From Patella vulgata (taxonomy: Eukaryota > Mollusca > Gastropoda > Patellidae), in contig NC_065879.2 in the NCBI RefSeq assembly GCF_932274485.2, positions 66,423,459 through 66,487,458 on the forward strand: a DNA stretch of 64,000 bases, written 5' to 3'. Positions 26,116-37,550 of the stretch are shown piece after piece; the first letter of the stretch is position 1; the number at the start of each line of letters is the position of its first letter. Position numbers and translations under genes: made by a program. The notes beneath the pieces were generated by a model. The model saw nothing but the letters and a program-made list of their open reading frames with translations, was not told the origin of the DNA and made no database searches.

Positions 26116-27019
26116 ATATAAAATAAACAGTTCTTTATTCAAATATGGTATTTTAAATGCAATGCAATTGTTGACATTTCCCGTGTTATGGCGTCTACTC
26201 TAGACATACTATACTTGTACAGATAATTACGCCAAGTTTCCGTTAAAGTTCAGTGTTCTGACAGTAATTGCAACTTCCTTCCAACTTGAACAGGACACAG
26301 ACCACTATTAGTTTCCATGAATGTAGTTATTTCTAGTTATAGCCCTTACCCACTTTTGAATGGCCATTTGTATTATTGACTTTTTGGTATGGAATAGAAG
26401 AAAGGGACTTTGAGAATTTCGGTCAGCTTTTGGTGAATATTCTTGATTGTGACGGCGTTAAGATGTGAGTTACGTTGAAATGTACTATTATTCTACTTCC
26501 AGTTTATGTAACTCGCCAATTGCATGGAAAACCTTGCTGCCCCATCTGTAATAGCAAGCGTTTAAGCGAACGAAACATTTGTGAAATATGAAAATTTTTG
26601 TTTAAACGCTTGTCAGAGCACCAAATGTTAGATAAATTGTTCGTACTGTATATTTAAATTACATGGACTTACGAATGGTTTTCACGGATAGTGTAAGACT
26701 TCTGTAGAATTTTTGCTCTTAAATTAAGGATAGCATTATATTGTATAAATTAATATGTCTGTCAAGTTACTAGATTCACATATTTGTACTTAAATCAAGT
26801 TAGCGAATGAGTGACAGATGGTTACATAAAAAATAGTCATAATGTGGTAAACATTCAATTCTAGGTTGATAACAGATATCTCATGGGAAGTTTCTCCAGT
26901 AGATTTCCACTAACCATATAAGGGTGGGTTTTGGCGTTATTTGGCTCAATTGACCAATCTTTCTGATTATTTACATCATATTTGACCAATTAGATAATTG
27001 AAGGTCCAAAACCCAAAGC

Positions 27020-28790
27020 TACAAAACTATCATACTTGTGAACACTGTAGAGGTCGCAACTTTTATCCGATTTCGTTTAAACTTGAAATATATGTTTATA
27101 ACGCACAGATCTCGGTTCCTTTCGATATTCGGGCATATCGTAAAATCGCGTTTTTAGCTTCCGGGCCCTATAGAGGTCACAATTTTTATCCGATTTAAAA
27201 AACCGTTTGAATATATCACCGTTAGCTTCTGGACCTTATATAGAGGTCACAATTTTTATCCGATTTAAAAAAACGTTTGAATATATCACCGTTACACCCT
27301 TAGGGTGGCCGAGTTCGAATTTCGTAAATATCGGACCGAAACTGACGGACAAAATGGCCACCCCTCGTTTGCAAATAGGTCAAAATATTGTGTATCCGGG
27401 TTGTGGACCCTCTGGAGGTCGCAGTTTTTATCATCTGATTTTGATGAAACTTGTTATGCATGTTTGTAACCCAAATACGAGGGATGATTGATAAGTAGTG
27501 AGCCTCGATTGGAAAACCGAGCAACACAATGATACCACGTTTTGCACGTGCACTATTATGTTCCTCGGGCTCTGTTACAAACTTTCATCACATTCAGTTA
27601 AACTGTTTGGTTGTGAGGTCATAACAATCAAGTAGGGTATGGTGTTATCAGAAAATGGACCATATCGAGGCGAGAGCTGTGATTAAGTATCTGCATAAAA
27701 GGTTCTAATACCGAAAGCCATATGATGCCCTTTCATATGCCAAAATTAAAAGGTGGTCAGCTGAATTCAAGCGTGGCCGAGACAGCATTGAAGACGAACC
27801 ACGCCCTGGTCGACCAAAACCTGTGTCAACACCTGAAATGTATACAAAAAATCCATGATCTGATAATGAATGACCGGCGAGTTACTGAACGATTCATAGT
27901 TGGGGTAGTTGGTATTAGCCAGGAGAGAGTTCATTCTATTACCACTGAAACTTTGGAAATGACAAAGGTTTCAACACGATGGGTGCCAAAGCTTTGACGC
28001 CTGATCAAAGACACATCATGCCAGAGGAGAATCTAGCCTTATTTGATACCGATCCTGACCGCTTCCTAAAACAAATTGTTACTATGGATGAAACTTGGGT
28101 CCACCACTTTCAGCCAGAAACAAAAGAGCAGTCAAAACAGTGGAAACATGTGACGTCGCCGACCCCAAAGAAGGCAAAGACTGTTTCATCGGCAGGAAAG
28201 GTGATGGCCTTAGTATTCTGGGATTCTGAGGGTGTTCTCATGGTGGATTACCTCCAAAAGGGTCAAACAATAACGGTAGATACTATGCAGCACTTATAAG
28301 GCAGTTGAGGCAAGAAATTAAGACCAAAAGACGAGGAAAGCTGCCATGTCAGCAATCCATGACTGTGGTTATCAACTTCTTCAGCATCCACTCTACTCCC
28401 CTGATTTAGCTCCCTCAGACTTCTATCTGTTTCCTGCTCTGAAGAAATGTCTTTCCGGTAGGCATTTCCCGTCTGACGATGACGTCATTGCCGCTGTGGA
28501 TGATTTTCTACACACCCAAGACAAAGACTTCTACAGAACTGGAATAAAGGCTCGGCAACACCGATGGCAGAAATGTATTACATTGAAGGGGGACTATGTT
28601 GAAAAATAAATGCATTTGATTTGAATTTCTTGTTTCTTTCTGTGTTAGGCTCCTTACTTATCAATCACCCCTCGTATCTTGGTTCCTTTTCATTTTCGTA
28701 CATATCGAATCGTAACTTCCTGAATTATGGCCCCTGATTGTACGAAAAATCGCGTTTTTAGCTTGTGGTCCCTCTAGAGTCTAGAGGTCC
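27020..28790 (-). mobile_element. tandem-array element fragment, interrupted by mariner
   Basis: 27,020-27,475 and 28,677-28,790 carry minus-oriented monomers of the same family as 18.8-20.6 kb: complement motifs AATATATCACCGTTACACCC, AGGTCACAATTTTTATCCG and CGCGTTTTTAGCTTGTGG. The two parts join into a continuous monomer once the mariner is removed. The terminal inverted motif is not seen at either side, so both ends are truncated. The copies of CCGTTTGAATATATCACCGTTA at about 27,205-27,295 are a local near-perfect duplication. Confidence 0.6.
27478..28674 (+). mobile_element. mariner-type transposon, about 1.2 kb, defective
   Basis: Flanked by TA target duplications (27,476-27,477; 28,675-28,676) and ended by inverted repeats of about 28 bases (CGAGGGATGATTGATAAG on the left; the right-end complement differs at a few sites). 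The plus strand encodes a decayed mariner transposase: an N-terminal [20 protein letters not shown] segment, MDETWVHHFQPETKEQSKQW (first catalytic Asp) at 28,084-28,143, and YSPDLAPSDFYLFPALKKCL (third catalytic Asp) near 28,400. The frame changes several times. The stretch that should carry the HDNA motif with the second catalytic Asp (near 28,300-28,345) is deleted, so it cannot be active. The terminal repeats are still good, so it could be a substrate for a related transposase. Confidence 0.85.
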
Positions 28791-29082
28791 GTCTTACTTC
28801 CGGTCCGTCTAAGATACGAATAGCCAAGTGATCACGCTTCAAGTTTGATTTGTAATTAATAACGCTGTAAAATGACCAATTTAATTACATTTGAAGGTGT
28901 ATAACGATCAAATAAAGTCTCGTTGGCAATAAAAACGACGGGAGGTGTTAGAACTGGTGAGTATTGTGAGATGACAGCAGACGAAATGTCGTCAACAAGT
29001 CAAAACAAAATGTCAGCTGATACACCTTCTTATTACTGTAATATAAAGACACCTTCTTATTACTTATTACTGTAATATATAG

Positions 29083-29548
29083 TCAAAGAGTAGTAAGAAG
29101 TTTTATTTTAATCCCTTCAAGGGCCTGTGGAATAAACTCAGTTTCCGCGTAGAGGGGATGGTGGCTAGTAGCCTTAGCTGCCCCACAAATAGTGCGTAGT
29201 GCATCAAGCTGGAGGGATTCAAGATTATTAGATAAGTAGTCTGTGCATCCGTCCCAGGTAACATCGGCATAGTCAAAGTGCGACAGAATGAATGAAGAAT
29301 ATAAGGTATTTAGCGATTTTCTGTTTAAACGATATTTCAAGGAGCGTAGGCAGTTTACTAATTTTGATACTTTACTAATGATACTATCAATGTGGTTGTT
29401 CCATTTACAATTGGCTTGAAAAGTAAGTCCAAGATGTTTGTTCAGTTACTTCCTTTATTTTGATTGATTTCATTAATAGGGGTGGTTTCACAATGTTGCG
29501 TTTAGTCGTGAGTGTTAAAGTTTCTGTCTTGAGGATGTTACATGTGGG
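29083..29548 (-). mobile_element. LINE fragment: C-terminal part of a reverse transcriptase ORF
   Basis: Read on the minus strand, 29,440-29,083 gives HLGLTFQANCKWNNHIDSII, then LYSSFILSHFDYADVTWDGC and ALRTICGA: the thumb and post-RT region of a Jockey/CR1-like non-LTR ORF2. A frame change lies near 29,440. The fragment directly abuts the last codons of phospholipase copy B (junction about 29,545) and lacks the catalytic FADD-type core and endonuclease. A 23-base unit (ACACCTTCTTATTACTGTAA...) is repeated downstream at about 29,023-29,075. Confidence 0.75.
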
Positions 29549-32500
29549 TCGTCTCGTTAATTACATTATTGGCTTCAACATGCGGTAAGTCATTATCTTG
29601 TTTGGTAACTTCGGCTATTACAGGCAAACATGGCTTAGAGAGAGAAGATTTAGGAAGATCGCGTGTTACAGCGTAATATTGTAAGTACGATTTGGTTGCA
29701 TTATAACCACGTGCAACGACGAACTCGTGATCAGCTTCTTCACACTTAAAATCGGTGGTTCCAATATGGCCGGTATTAATTCCCACTGTCCTTTTCATAT
29801 CCCGCTCATCTACATAAATCCTCTTAACGTTTGTTAATAAAGTTGACTGCAGAGAATCAAGGAATGACACAAAGTTTTTAACGTCCTTGCGCTGATAACC
29901 TAAAAATCTGGTCTGAAAACATATACCAGTTGATTCGATAAAATGAATAAGCTCGCTGTATTTAATCTGGCCACTTTTATCGTTATCCAACAATTGAAAA
30001 GCTTCATGGACATCGATATCTTTACCAAATAACAGAGTCTTTTCTTCTTTTGTCAGCTGTTCATCTTTAAAGGCGTTCTCCAATTCTGCTAGTGTTATAT
30101 CGTCATTGTTATCTATGTTATGTCGTTTGAGTACCTGCAAATATATAAATGAAATGAAATGAGGTTTAACGTCCTACTTTTATACACCAATTAGGTTTAG
30201 TCTGTCAGCCGATTAAGGATAATTCTGTGTGAATTTATATGTCCCTTAATTTGACTCTTGAATCATGTGGGAGTAAAACAAAATTGGGTGGCTATCTTTA
30301 ATCATGAGAAGGAAGTATGCAATTCAAGATGGTCATCACTCCATATAACTGACCATAATGCCTCTGTTATTCCTGTTAAGGGAAATTTTGTATCTATATT
30401 TAGGTTTTAGGGCCAAACAATTAATTAAACTCAAACGCCAGATGAACACGTATGACGTCACGGAAAAATCCAAGATGGTCGCCAAATAGCTCTAACTATT
30501 TAAACTGTTATAACTTTACACACAGGCATGGCCAAGCTGCGATTTTGGAGTCTATACATACGTTATGGGCATCAAATTATTCGTTATATTAACAACAGAT
30601 GACGTTAGTGTGAACGCCAGGGTGGTCACCATAATGACCATTATCAGTGATGAATACCGACGTATTTTGCAATTAACAAAACTAACAACTGGCTGAAATA
30701 TTCTTAAATGAGAGCTATTAGCATCAGGATTACCAACAATTGTCATCTATCGGCTGTAGATGTAATTCTTAATTGGTGCAATTGTCTTATTCATTTCGTG
30801 AGATTAACTGTAGCCAGCGTGTGCTTTCATGTATGGTCATGAAAAATCGCAGCTATAAACATTCCTATAGGAACCTATAGTTTTTTACTTCGACATAGGG
30901 CCTCCAACTTGATTCGAGAGACAAATCAAGAGGATATATAACTGTACAGTGAACCATCATCAGCTGATACACTGGTTAACCAGCGGCTGCCAGGCAGGAT
31001 ACGCCCACATTTTCGAGAGACGGATGGAGAACAAGCTAAAAAGAAAGTGATTTTTCCTACAATCAAGGGCCATAATTCAGGAAATTACAATTCGATATGC
31101 GCAAATATCGAAAGGAGCCGAGGTCTTTGCGTTATAAACTTACATATCAAGTGTCAACAAAATCGGATAACAATTGAGACCTCTATAGGGTCCAAAACCT
31201 TGATATACCATATTTTTAACCTCTTTGAGAACGAACGGCGGCCATTTTTTCTGTCAGTTTTGGGCCGATTTTCACTAAATTCGTACAATCAGGGGCCATA
31301 ATCCATGAAGTTACAGTCCGATACATGCCAATATCGAAAGGAACCGAGATCTTAGGGCGATAAAACTATATTTCAAGTTTCATTGAAATCGGATAAAAAT
31401 TGTTACCTGTAGACGGTTCACAAACAATTGTGGACGGACGGACGGACGGACAGGGGCGACGACAATATACGTCCACGCGAAAATGTGGGCGTATAATAAA
31501 ACGGGCATACTCTGTGCGTCGTGCTATGAAGGAAATTTTGGCCGGACAGCGCACCCACACACATACACAATCAACACAGTATTAGGCCATTTTGAGACGA
31601 GCATATATAGTTTTTATTTCAATAATTCGATGGCAACTGGGTGAACCATTTGGTTAAAGGATGGGTAAGCGACGATTCTCCTTGACACGGACATGCGTGG
31701 GATCGCAACAATTTCTAGAGATTACGACTTGGACAAACACATCAGTGAAATTCTTACCTTAAGAAACGAATCAACAGCTCTAACTACATGTCCATGTTCG
31801 ACAGCAAGTTTATCTTGTTTTTGTTTCTTCTTTGATTTTTCTTCAAATAATTTGGTGGACGAAGATGGTTTTAATGGCTGCAGAACTCCAATTCTCTTTT
31901 CTAAATTATATCTTAATATGTCACTTTCATTATCGGCAAATAATAAAAAACCCAGAGTCTTGGGATTAAAAGTTCCGAATCGCTCTGTTTTATCATAGAG
32001 ACGAGGTAATTCACTTAATGGTTGTAGCTTTTCTATAAAACTGTTACCCGGTTCCATAGATAGATACCAACCATCAAAACAATGAATGGGATAATTGCAG
32101 AGGACGCCACCATCGACGTATACATCCGTTTGGCCGTAAGACGTGAATTTAGTAGCACTAAACATGCCGGGAATGGCCATGGACATTCTAACAGCAAAGC
32201 GTACAGCCATATTGGGCGTGGTCTTAGGGTGACAATACTCAGTGGTCATTAGACTTAAGTTTGTTACAACAACACATAGCTCTATTCCAAACTGTTGATA
32301 AACTTCTTGAAACGTCACATCCGGGTTGCCCGTCTTAAGTCGCATTTTATCGCCAAACCACTTATAGATTTTTTTCCCAGGATTCCACCCATATCCAGAA
32401 ATGAGATTTGGTAGAAGACTGCAGTAACCACAACTGTGATCTATGAACACGTCAGAAATATTGTTTCCCAAAAATTCCTCAATTTCATCTGGATTATACC

Positions 32501-32891
32501 CTACTGTTATCAAAGCAGCTGTCATGGCGCCCGCACTAGCTCCCGCGATTCGTTTGATGTTTTTCATCACCCCAACTTCCTGAAGGTATTTTATAGCTCC
32601 ACAGTAAGCCAGGCCCTTATTTCCTCCTCCTTCAAGAACAAGATTCTCAAAATCAAATACAAAATCCTTTGGATCTGTGGCAATTGCTAGAAGTTCAGTT
32701 TCTGTAAGACATGATTTAGACCGGCGTAACCTTTTATTAGATACCGAAGCATCCATCCTGTCATGCGCACAAAGGTTCTCGTCGAATTTAACTTCGTTTT
32801 CCTTTTTATTGACCAGCTCCATACGAGCTTCCATGTTGAGTTCGTGGGTTGATTTCGGTTTCTTTTTACGACTACTACACTTGTTACCCAT
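29538..32891 (-). CDS. EF-hand patatin-like phospholipase, copy B
   Basis: Minus strand: exon 1 32,891-31,758 (378 codons), intron 31,757-30,135, exon 2 30,134-29,538; about 576 residues. Same MGNKCSS lipidation start, GGGNKG loop (residues 88-93), GASAG elbow with Ser119, DGG Asp260, two canonical EF-hand loops and the C-terminal patatin-like segment, so all expected active-site residues are present. It differs from copy A mainly in the linker around residues 51-60, which is 9 residues shorter. The intron is about 540 bases longer because of an inserted element. The end reads ETTHM-stop instead of ETTQFVQ-stop, because homology to copy A ends at 29,545, where a LINE fragment supplies the final codons and the stop. 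Both copies look functional; paralogue divergence seems recent. Confidence 0.87.
30970..31495 (+). mobile_element. short inverted-repeat element in the intron of phospholipase copy B
   Basis: Absent from the copy A intron: the flanks CATCAGCT and ATAAAACGG are adjacent near 8,806-8,820 there. The element starts with the palindrome CTGGTTAACCAG, then ATACGCCCACATTTTCG at 30,999-31,015, matched by its exact inverse at 31,478-31,494. It belongs to the family of the large array elements but has only about one diverged monomer. The 3' end has the GGACGGACGGACGG stretch and hairpin. A possible 3-base ATA target duplication is seen, but the end is ambiguous by 1-3 bases. Confidence 0.75.
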
Positions 32892-33793
32892 CTTGATTGT
32901 TGATTTGAACGACAACGGGAGAAACTGTGATTCAAATTTCAAACAACAAGTCTTTTATATGGAAGGTACGTTTTCTACCTTTGTACTAACTCAGGGTGCA
33001 TGACGGTCTCAATATCAAATGTACGTATAAAGATTCAATGAACATACGTGTGGGAGGATATACTTCGCTTGTCCTTTTAATGAATGTAAATGAAGTTTAA
33101 TAATATGATACACGTGTAACACAGCTAATAAAAAATCTGGTGGGAAACGAACATGAAACATGAAATTTACCTTTTAATGTTTATATTAAAGACACAGTAT
33201 AAATGGAGCACTATAAGGTGCGTGTAAATCATAAAATATAATTAATAATGTCAGCCAATTTAAACAACACGAAACTTGGAATAGAAGTACCGGGCGTGAA
33301 ACTAAACTTTAAAAATAATCACGGAACTCAAAAAAAACAATTGTACTGATACAACTACACCGGCCGTTTACCACAGTAAATAATCAAAATAAGCATAGTT
33401 AAAAGATGCATAAACTATTAGATATGTTATCTTTTCGAATAGATAAATATATATCTTAATAACGAATCAACACGATATTATATTTATATAGAAGGATCTA
33501 CACAAACGACCTTAAGAAACTAGGCCGGTCAACTTGAAAATTCTCCGGAATTGCTATTATTATTAGTTTTCTGCGAAAATGCCCATAAACAGTGAATATC
33601 GTTTTTAACGTTAATAATAATGGAAACCAAACTCAGTTTTACAACTTCCTTCTTTCTCATCAGCTTAGAATTATATTCTGGAATCTAGAATCATCTTCTC
33701 TAAGAATCCAGACTTTGAAAACAAAAATAACAAATTATACTTCGGTATTAAACGGAAAAAGTAATGTAGTTTACCGTCCGATAAATAAACAGA

Positions 33794-34083
33794 AATGAAA
33801 TGAAATGAAATGTGGTTTAAGGTCCTACTGCTCTGCTCCGAACTGGGCTAATAAAGATGGGCATACGCCATACAGTGTGCTGTGAGGGAAATTTTGCCCG
33901 GACAATGGCACTACGGCCTACTTTTATATCGAATTTCAACTGTCAGGGGATCTTCTACGTGCACGCCAATGTGTACACGGGACCTCGGTTTTTCGTCCCA
34001 TCCGAACGACTAGACAGCTGTCCTTGTCAGGCCCTCCGTCCTGCATCACTGACAAGGGGGAACCACGCTGGAAAACCTCGATG
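33794..34083 (-). repeat. SINE inserted after the duplication, with target-site duplication
   Basis: Absent from unit A at about 11,274. Flanked by AAATAAACAGA (33,783-33,793) and AAATAAATAGA (34,084-34,094), an 11-base duplication with one change. The plus strand begins with four AAATG units and GTGGTTTAAGGTCC (the tail complement) and contains TTTTGCCCGGACAATGG and CGGTTTTTCGTCCCATCC. The head side ends at GGAACCACGCTGGAAAACC, so the tRNA-like head is truncated. Same subfamily as 51,320-51,600 and 58,868-59,225. Confidence 0.75.
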
Positions 34084-34094
34084 AAATAAATAGA

Positions 34095-35519
34095 GTGACA
34101 CGGTAATCGAGCGCTAAGAAAATTTAGACTAGAATGCACCTCGTTCGATTCTCCGGACTTATCAAGCCTTGCTCCCGTTTGTCAAGGATATTGCCAACGG
34201 TTGACAAGTATCGTTCGGATTGTTCGGAAACCGCGAGATACACCCGTATACACCTAAACAAACCCTCGAGGGTTGAACTGCAATGAAGAGTGGGAAAAGT
34301 CGTTGTCCGGGCAAAATTCTTGTCCGCAGCGTTGCACATGTGACCATAGATGTGCATTGATGTGGGCTTAAAATTACATGCCTTTCCTATCCAATCTTAT
34401 CAGTGGTGGTTGTGTGATGGACCGAGAAGAACAAACTGGATGTTTTAAGCCCGGTTCTCACCTATCAGATGTGATTCCGCCACTGCTAAGAAGAAATGCG
34501 TGTCTAGTCGTTTAGATGAAAACACGAGGCCCTTTGGTTAAGTACATGGATGGATTGAACTCCGCCTTGCCCAAGCAAACGAACCAGTGTGCCAGTCAGT
34601 GAAGAAGTGTAGTAAATGTTGTGTCTTAAATTAGTTTTAACCTAAATCTAATATAGTGTAATTTATACATACATGTAGCAACTTTAACCCTTGTTTTAGA
34701 AAACTATATTCAGTATAGCAAAAACGGTACGGAGTTAAGCAATAATGGAATTTCCAATAATTGTGTTACGTGATCACTATAAATAGACACTGTCTCGTAT
34801 CGATTTTATACATATAAAATAAAAATAGAATTCATGTTATTCCCGTGGAATATAGTACATGTCATTTTATTTATATCGCAATTAGTGGAAATCCACTAAT
34901 AAAAGAGTCGAATAACCACTTTAAAATACCAGTTCATTGTAATTATTGTAGAGTCGATAAATTATAAATAATTAAGATTCTAATGATTAACTAGTATTAT
35001 TTCATGGACATGCATTGAACTCTACATTCAATAAGAAGATGAGTAAAAAGTCATTGACTTGCTTTTAAATCATTGGTATTTTTCACAATATAGGCCTACG
35101 CAACTAACATTAATCTTACCTGAATAATATTATGTTAAATCAAAGCAAAGATTTTATAAGACTGGAGCGGTACACATAATAGCACCAATCCCTATTACAT
35201 ACTTTCCGCTTACATGGACACGCTATTTTAATAACGTCATTCACGTGTTACGATTTGGAGATAAGTTTCGAGAACTACATCCGGCTAGAGATTTAAAGAG
35301 TTATTATCAATTTCACCACGAAAATAAACATACAGCGAATAGACTTTTTTTTTGCGGTGTTGGGATGGGCCACACATACCCAAAGGTTTCATTCGAATGA
35401 AATGAATATTGGTACTATAGATTGAAATATTAGATTAAAAAAAGAAATACAAAAATAATCATTCATCTCCTAACTATTATATTTTTGGAAATCGCTTTGA
35501 AAATATCACCCACACTAGA
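34095..35519. other. non-coding sequence shared with unit A (11.3-13.4 kb)
   Basis: Closely matches unit A upstream flank, minus the SINE-bearing 12,186-12,850 and 13,140-13,212 insertions. No coding evidence. Confidence 0.5.
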
Positions 35520-35805
35520 TTACGTCATGGATAAAGTGTGTTAAATCATGGTCTGTATAGGGTAAAATTAACTCCGAGTCCAAAATGTGAATGTGGCTGG
35601 CACGACGAAAATGCTGAACATGACTTCTTTAAGTGCAAGCGCTTTTCAGTTAACAGGACTACACTATTATTCCCTAACTAATTTCAAAATCGCTAACGTG
35701 TCCATGTTACTATGGGGTGACGTGGATCTGCCCGATGAAAAGAATACTTATATATTTTCTCAAGTTCATACTTATATAACATCAACTAAACGATTTACCT
35801 AATTG
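35520..35805 (+). mobile_element. LINE 3' fragment: extreme C-terminus of ORF2
   Basis: A plus frame from about 35,545 reads HGLYRVKLTPSPKCECGWHD then ENAEHDFFKCKR: the Cys/His knuckle (C-x-C-x8-H-x4-C) typical of the C-terminus of many LINE ORF2 proteins. After a frame change near 35,675 it continues LLWGDVDLPDEKNTYIFSQV and ends at 35,802. Only the final 90 or so residues remain, consistent with a 5'-truncated insertion. Absent from unit A. It could derive from the same LINE family as 29,083-29,548, but the two do not overlap. Confidence 0.65.
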
Positions 35806-36808
35806 CAATTATAATATGTATATAGTAGTTCTTTTGCACTCTTTGTATGTATGTTTTGTTTTATTTTGTAAATGTAAATGTGTTATTTTCATATTCCGCA
35901 AATTTATAAGTATTATTTGTTAAAATATTCCATTTATGTAAATTGAGCATCTAATGCAATATATTTTTGATTAGTTCAGTGAAATGAATATAACTTCGTA
36001 TCGATCATATGAAATATGTAAAAAGTACAATGTACAAAGTCCTAAAACCGATATTGATTAAGTCAAAATACCTCTAAGGCAAGAGTTAAATGTAAACCGT
36101 CAAATGTTAAGTGTTAAATGACAAATGTTTTGTGGGAAAATCGTTTTTTGTTACTTTATCAACTTGTGTTGATATTTTTTGATATCAAAAAAGACTGGTA
36201 GGAGATTCTCTATTTATTAGTAGGAACATTCCAATATCACCAGCTTATGGAGTTTTTGTGTCTCAGCTAATTCGTTAGGCGAGAGCGTGTTCCTTTTATT
36301 CTGATTTTTTTAAGTAGATCGAGGCATTTGTCATCTAAGCTTCAACTACAGGGATACTTGCGAACTAAACTTATTAAAACCTATAAAAAGTTTTATGGCC
36401 GTCATATAGACATGATTGGTAAATATAACATGTCTCTCTCGGCTATTATTCTAGATATATTTAATTGACGCGTATACTATCTCCCCGATAATGTTTGTCT
36501 ACTACATCGTTAACACTGTTCATCACGTGCATTTTGCATACCGATAGTTCATTGGTCAATTACGCTATTTTACCGAGTTTTCGTCTAATAGTTTGGATGC
36601 AGCTATGGCGCGTGTGGCACCAGGCAGGGTAAGCTTACTCTTCCGAACACCTGTTACCACTGTTTGTCGTGTATTTTGTACACGGCGAACAATCCATATG
36701 CTGATTACACTATTTTGCCTGATTACAATATTTTTCCTATACCGTTTTTTTAGGACATCGAATTCTGTCTAATGGTTTGGATTGTTCGTACTTGGTTTTA
36801 TTTTATTT
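35806..36808. other. unit B-specific non-coding segment
   Basis: No gene. At 36,155-36,215 it carries TTATCAACTTGTGTTGATAT plus GATATCAAAAAAGACTGGTAGG, one arm of the foldback family seen at 53,620-53,760. Right of 36,808 homology to unit A resumes abruptly at the CACATTCCTGCTTTC junction. Confidence 0.45.
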
Positions 36809-36809
36809 C

Positions 36810-37330
36810 ACATTCCTGCTTTCATTGATATGGTACTTTTTAAAATGAAGAAAATGAGAATGCGTTCAATATTCTCGTGGCCTCCTCATTTCCACGAAAA
36901 TCATCACCAAGGAAAATGTACTGAAAATGACATCCTGAAATAGATGGAAAAAAATGGGTTAGTCACAAGATTATGTCATCCACTTGGGTTACCACCGGAC
37001 AGTGCTATTTGGTAAAAGAGACGATGTGCAGTTCCAGTTGCCATATATTATTTCTCTAGCTAGAGAATTTTCGGGAGATAGCCAAAGAGAATATTGAATG
37101 AATCTATCCTTCAAAATGACCAGATTAAGTCCCACAGTTCGGCTCTCTATAATTTGGCAATGGTTTTCTATCTCAAGAAGGATGCGTGGAAGTTTGTCCA
37201 TACTACTGTCATGGGTCTTGCTGAATGTCTACAAAAATATAGCAGCTCCTTGGGTAGCCATGCGAAAAGGGTACTTAGGTCTAGGCCCTATGTACTAGTA
37301 TACGCTCGGTGATTTAAGATTCGGTGACGA
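36810..37330 (+). other. conserved coding-like remnant of unknown function (unit B)
   Basis: Counterpart of 17,948-18,540. The second patch is open at 37,094-37,312 and nearly identical in protein (SHSSALYNLAMVFYLKKDAW). The first patch has lost 35 bases within the NILVAS segment, and a 7-base insertion introduces a stop upstream of the second. If this was ever an exon pair, copy B is dead. Confidence 0.3.
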
Positions 37331-37550
37331 CATTTTAACTAAGTCTATCGAAACGCCCTTTGGTTCTATTTCTCTTGCAATTTATTCATGATTGGGTCGT
37401 TTGCAATAAACCTACTGCTACAGTGGATGTCGCTATATTATAACTGTAGGCCTATAGCCTATTGCACATTGCAATATTTCGTAAAAACTGTTTCATACTT
37501 CAGCTTAATTACTGGGGATTTTCGAAAGCACTAGTTGAATGATATTATGG

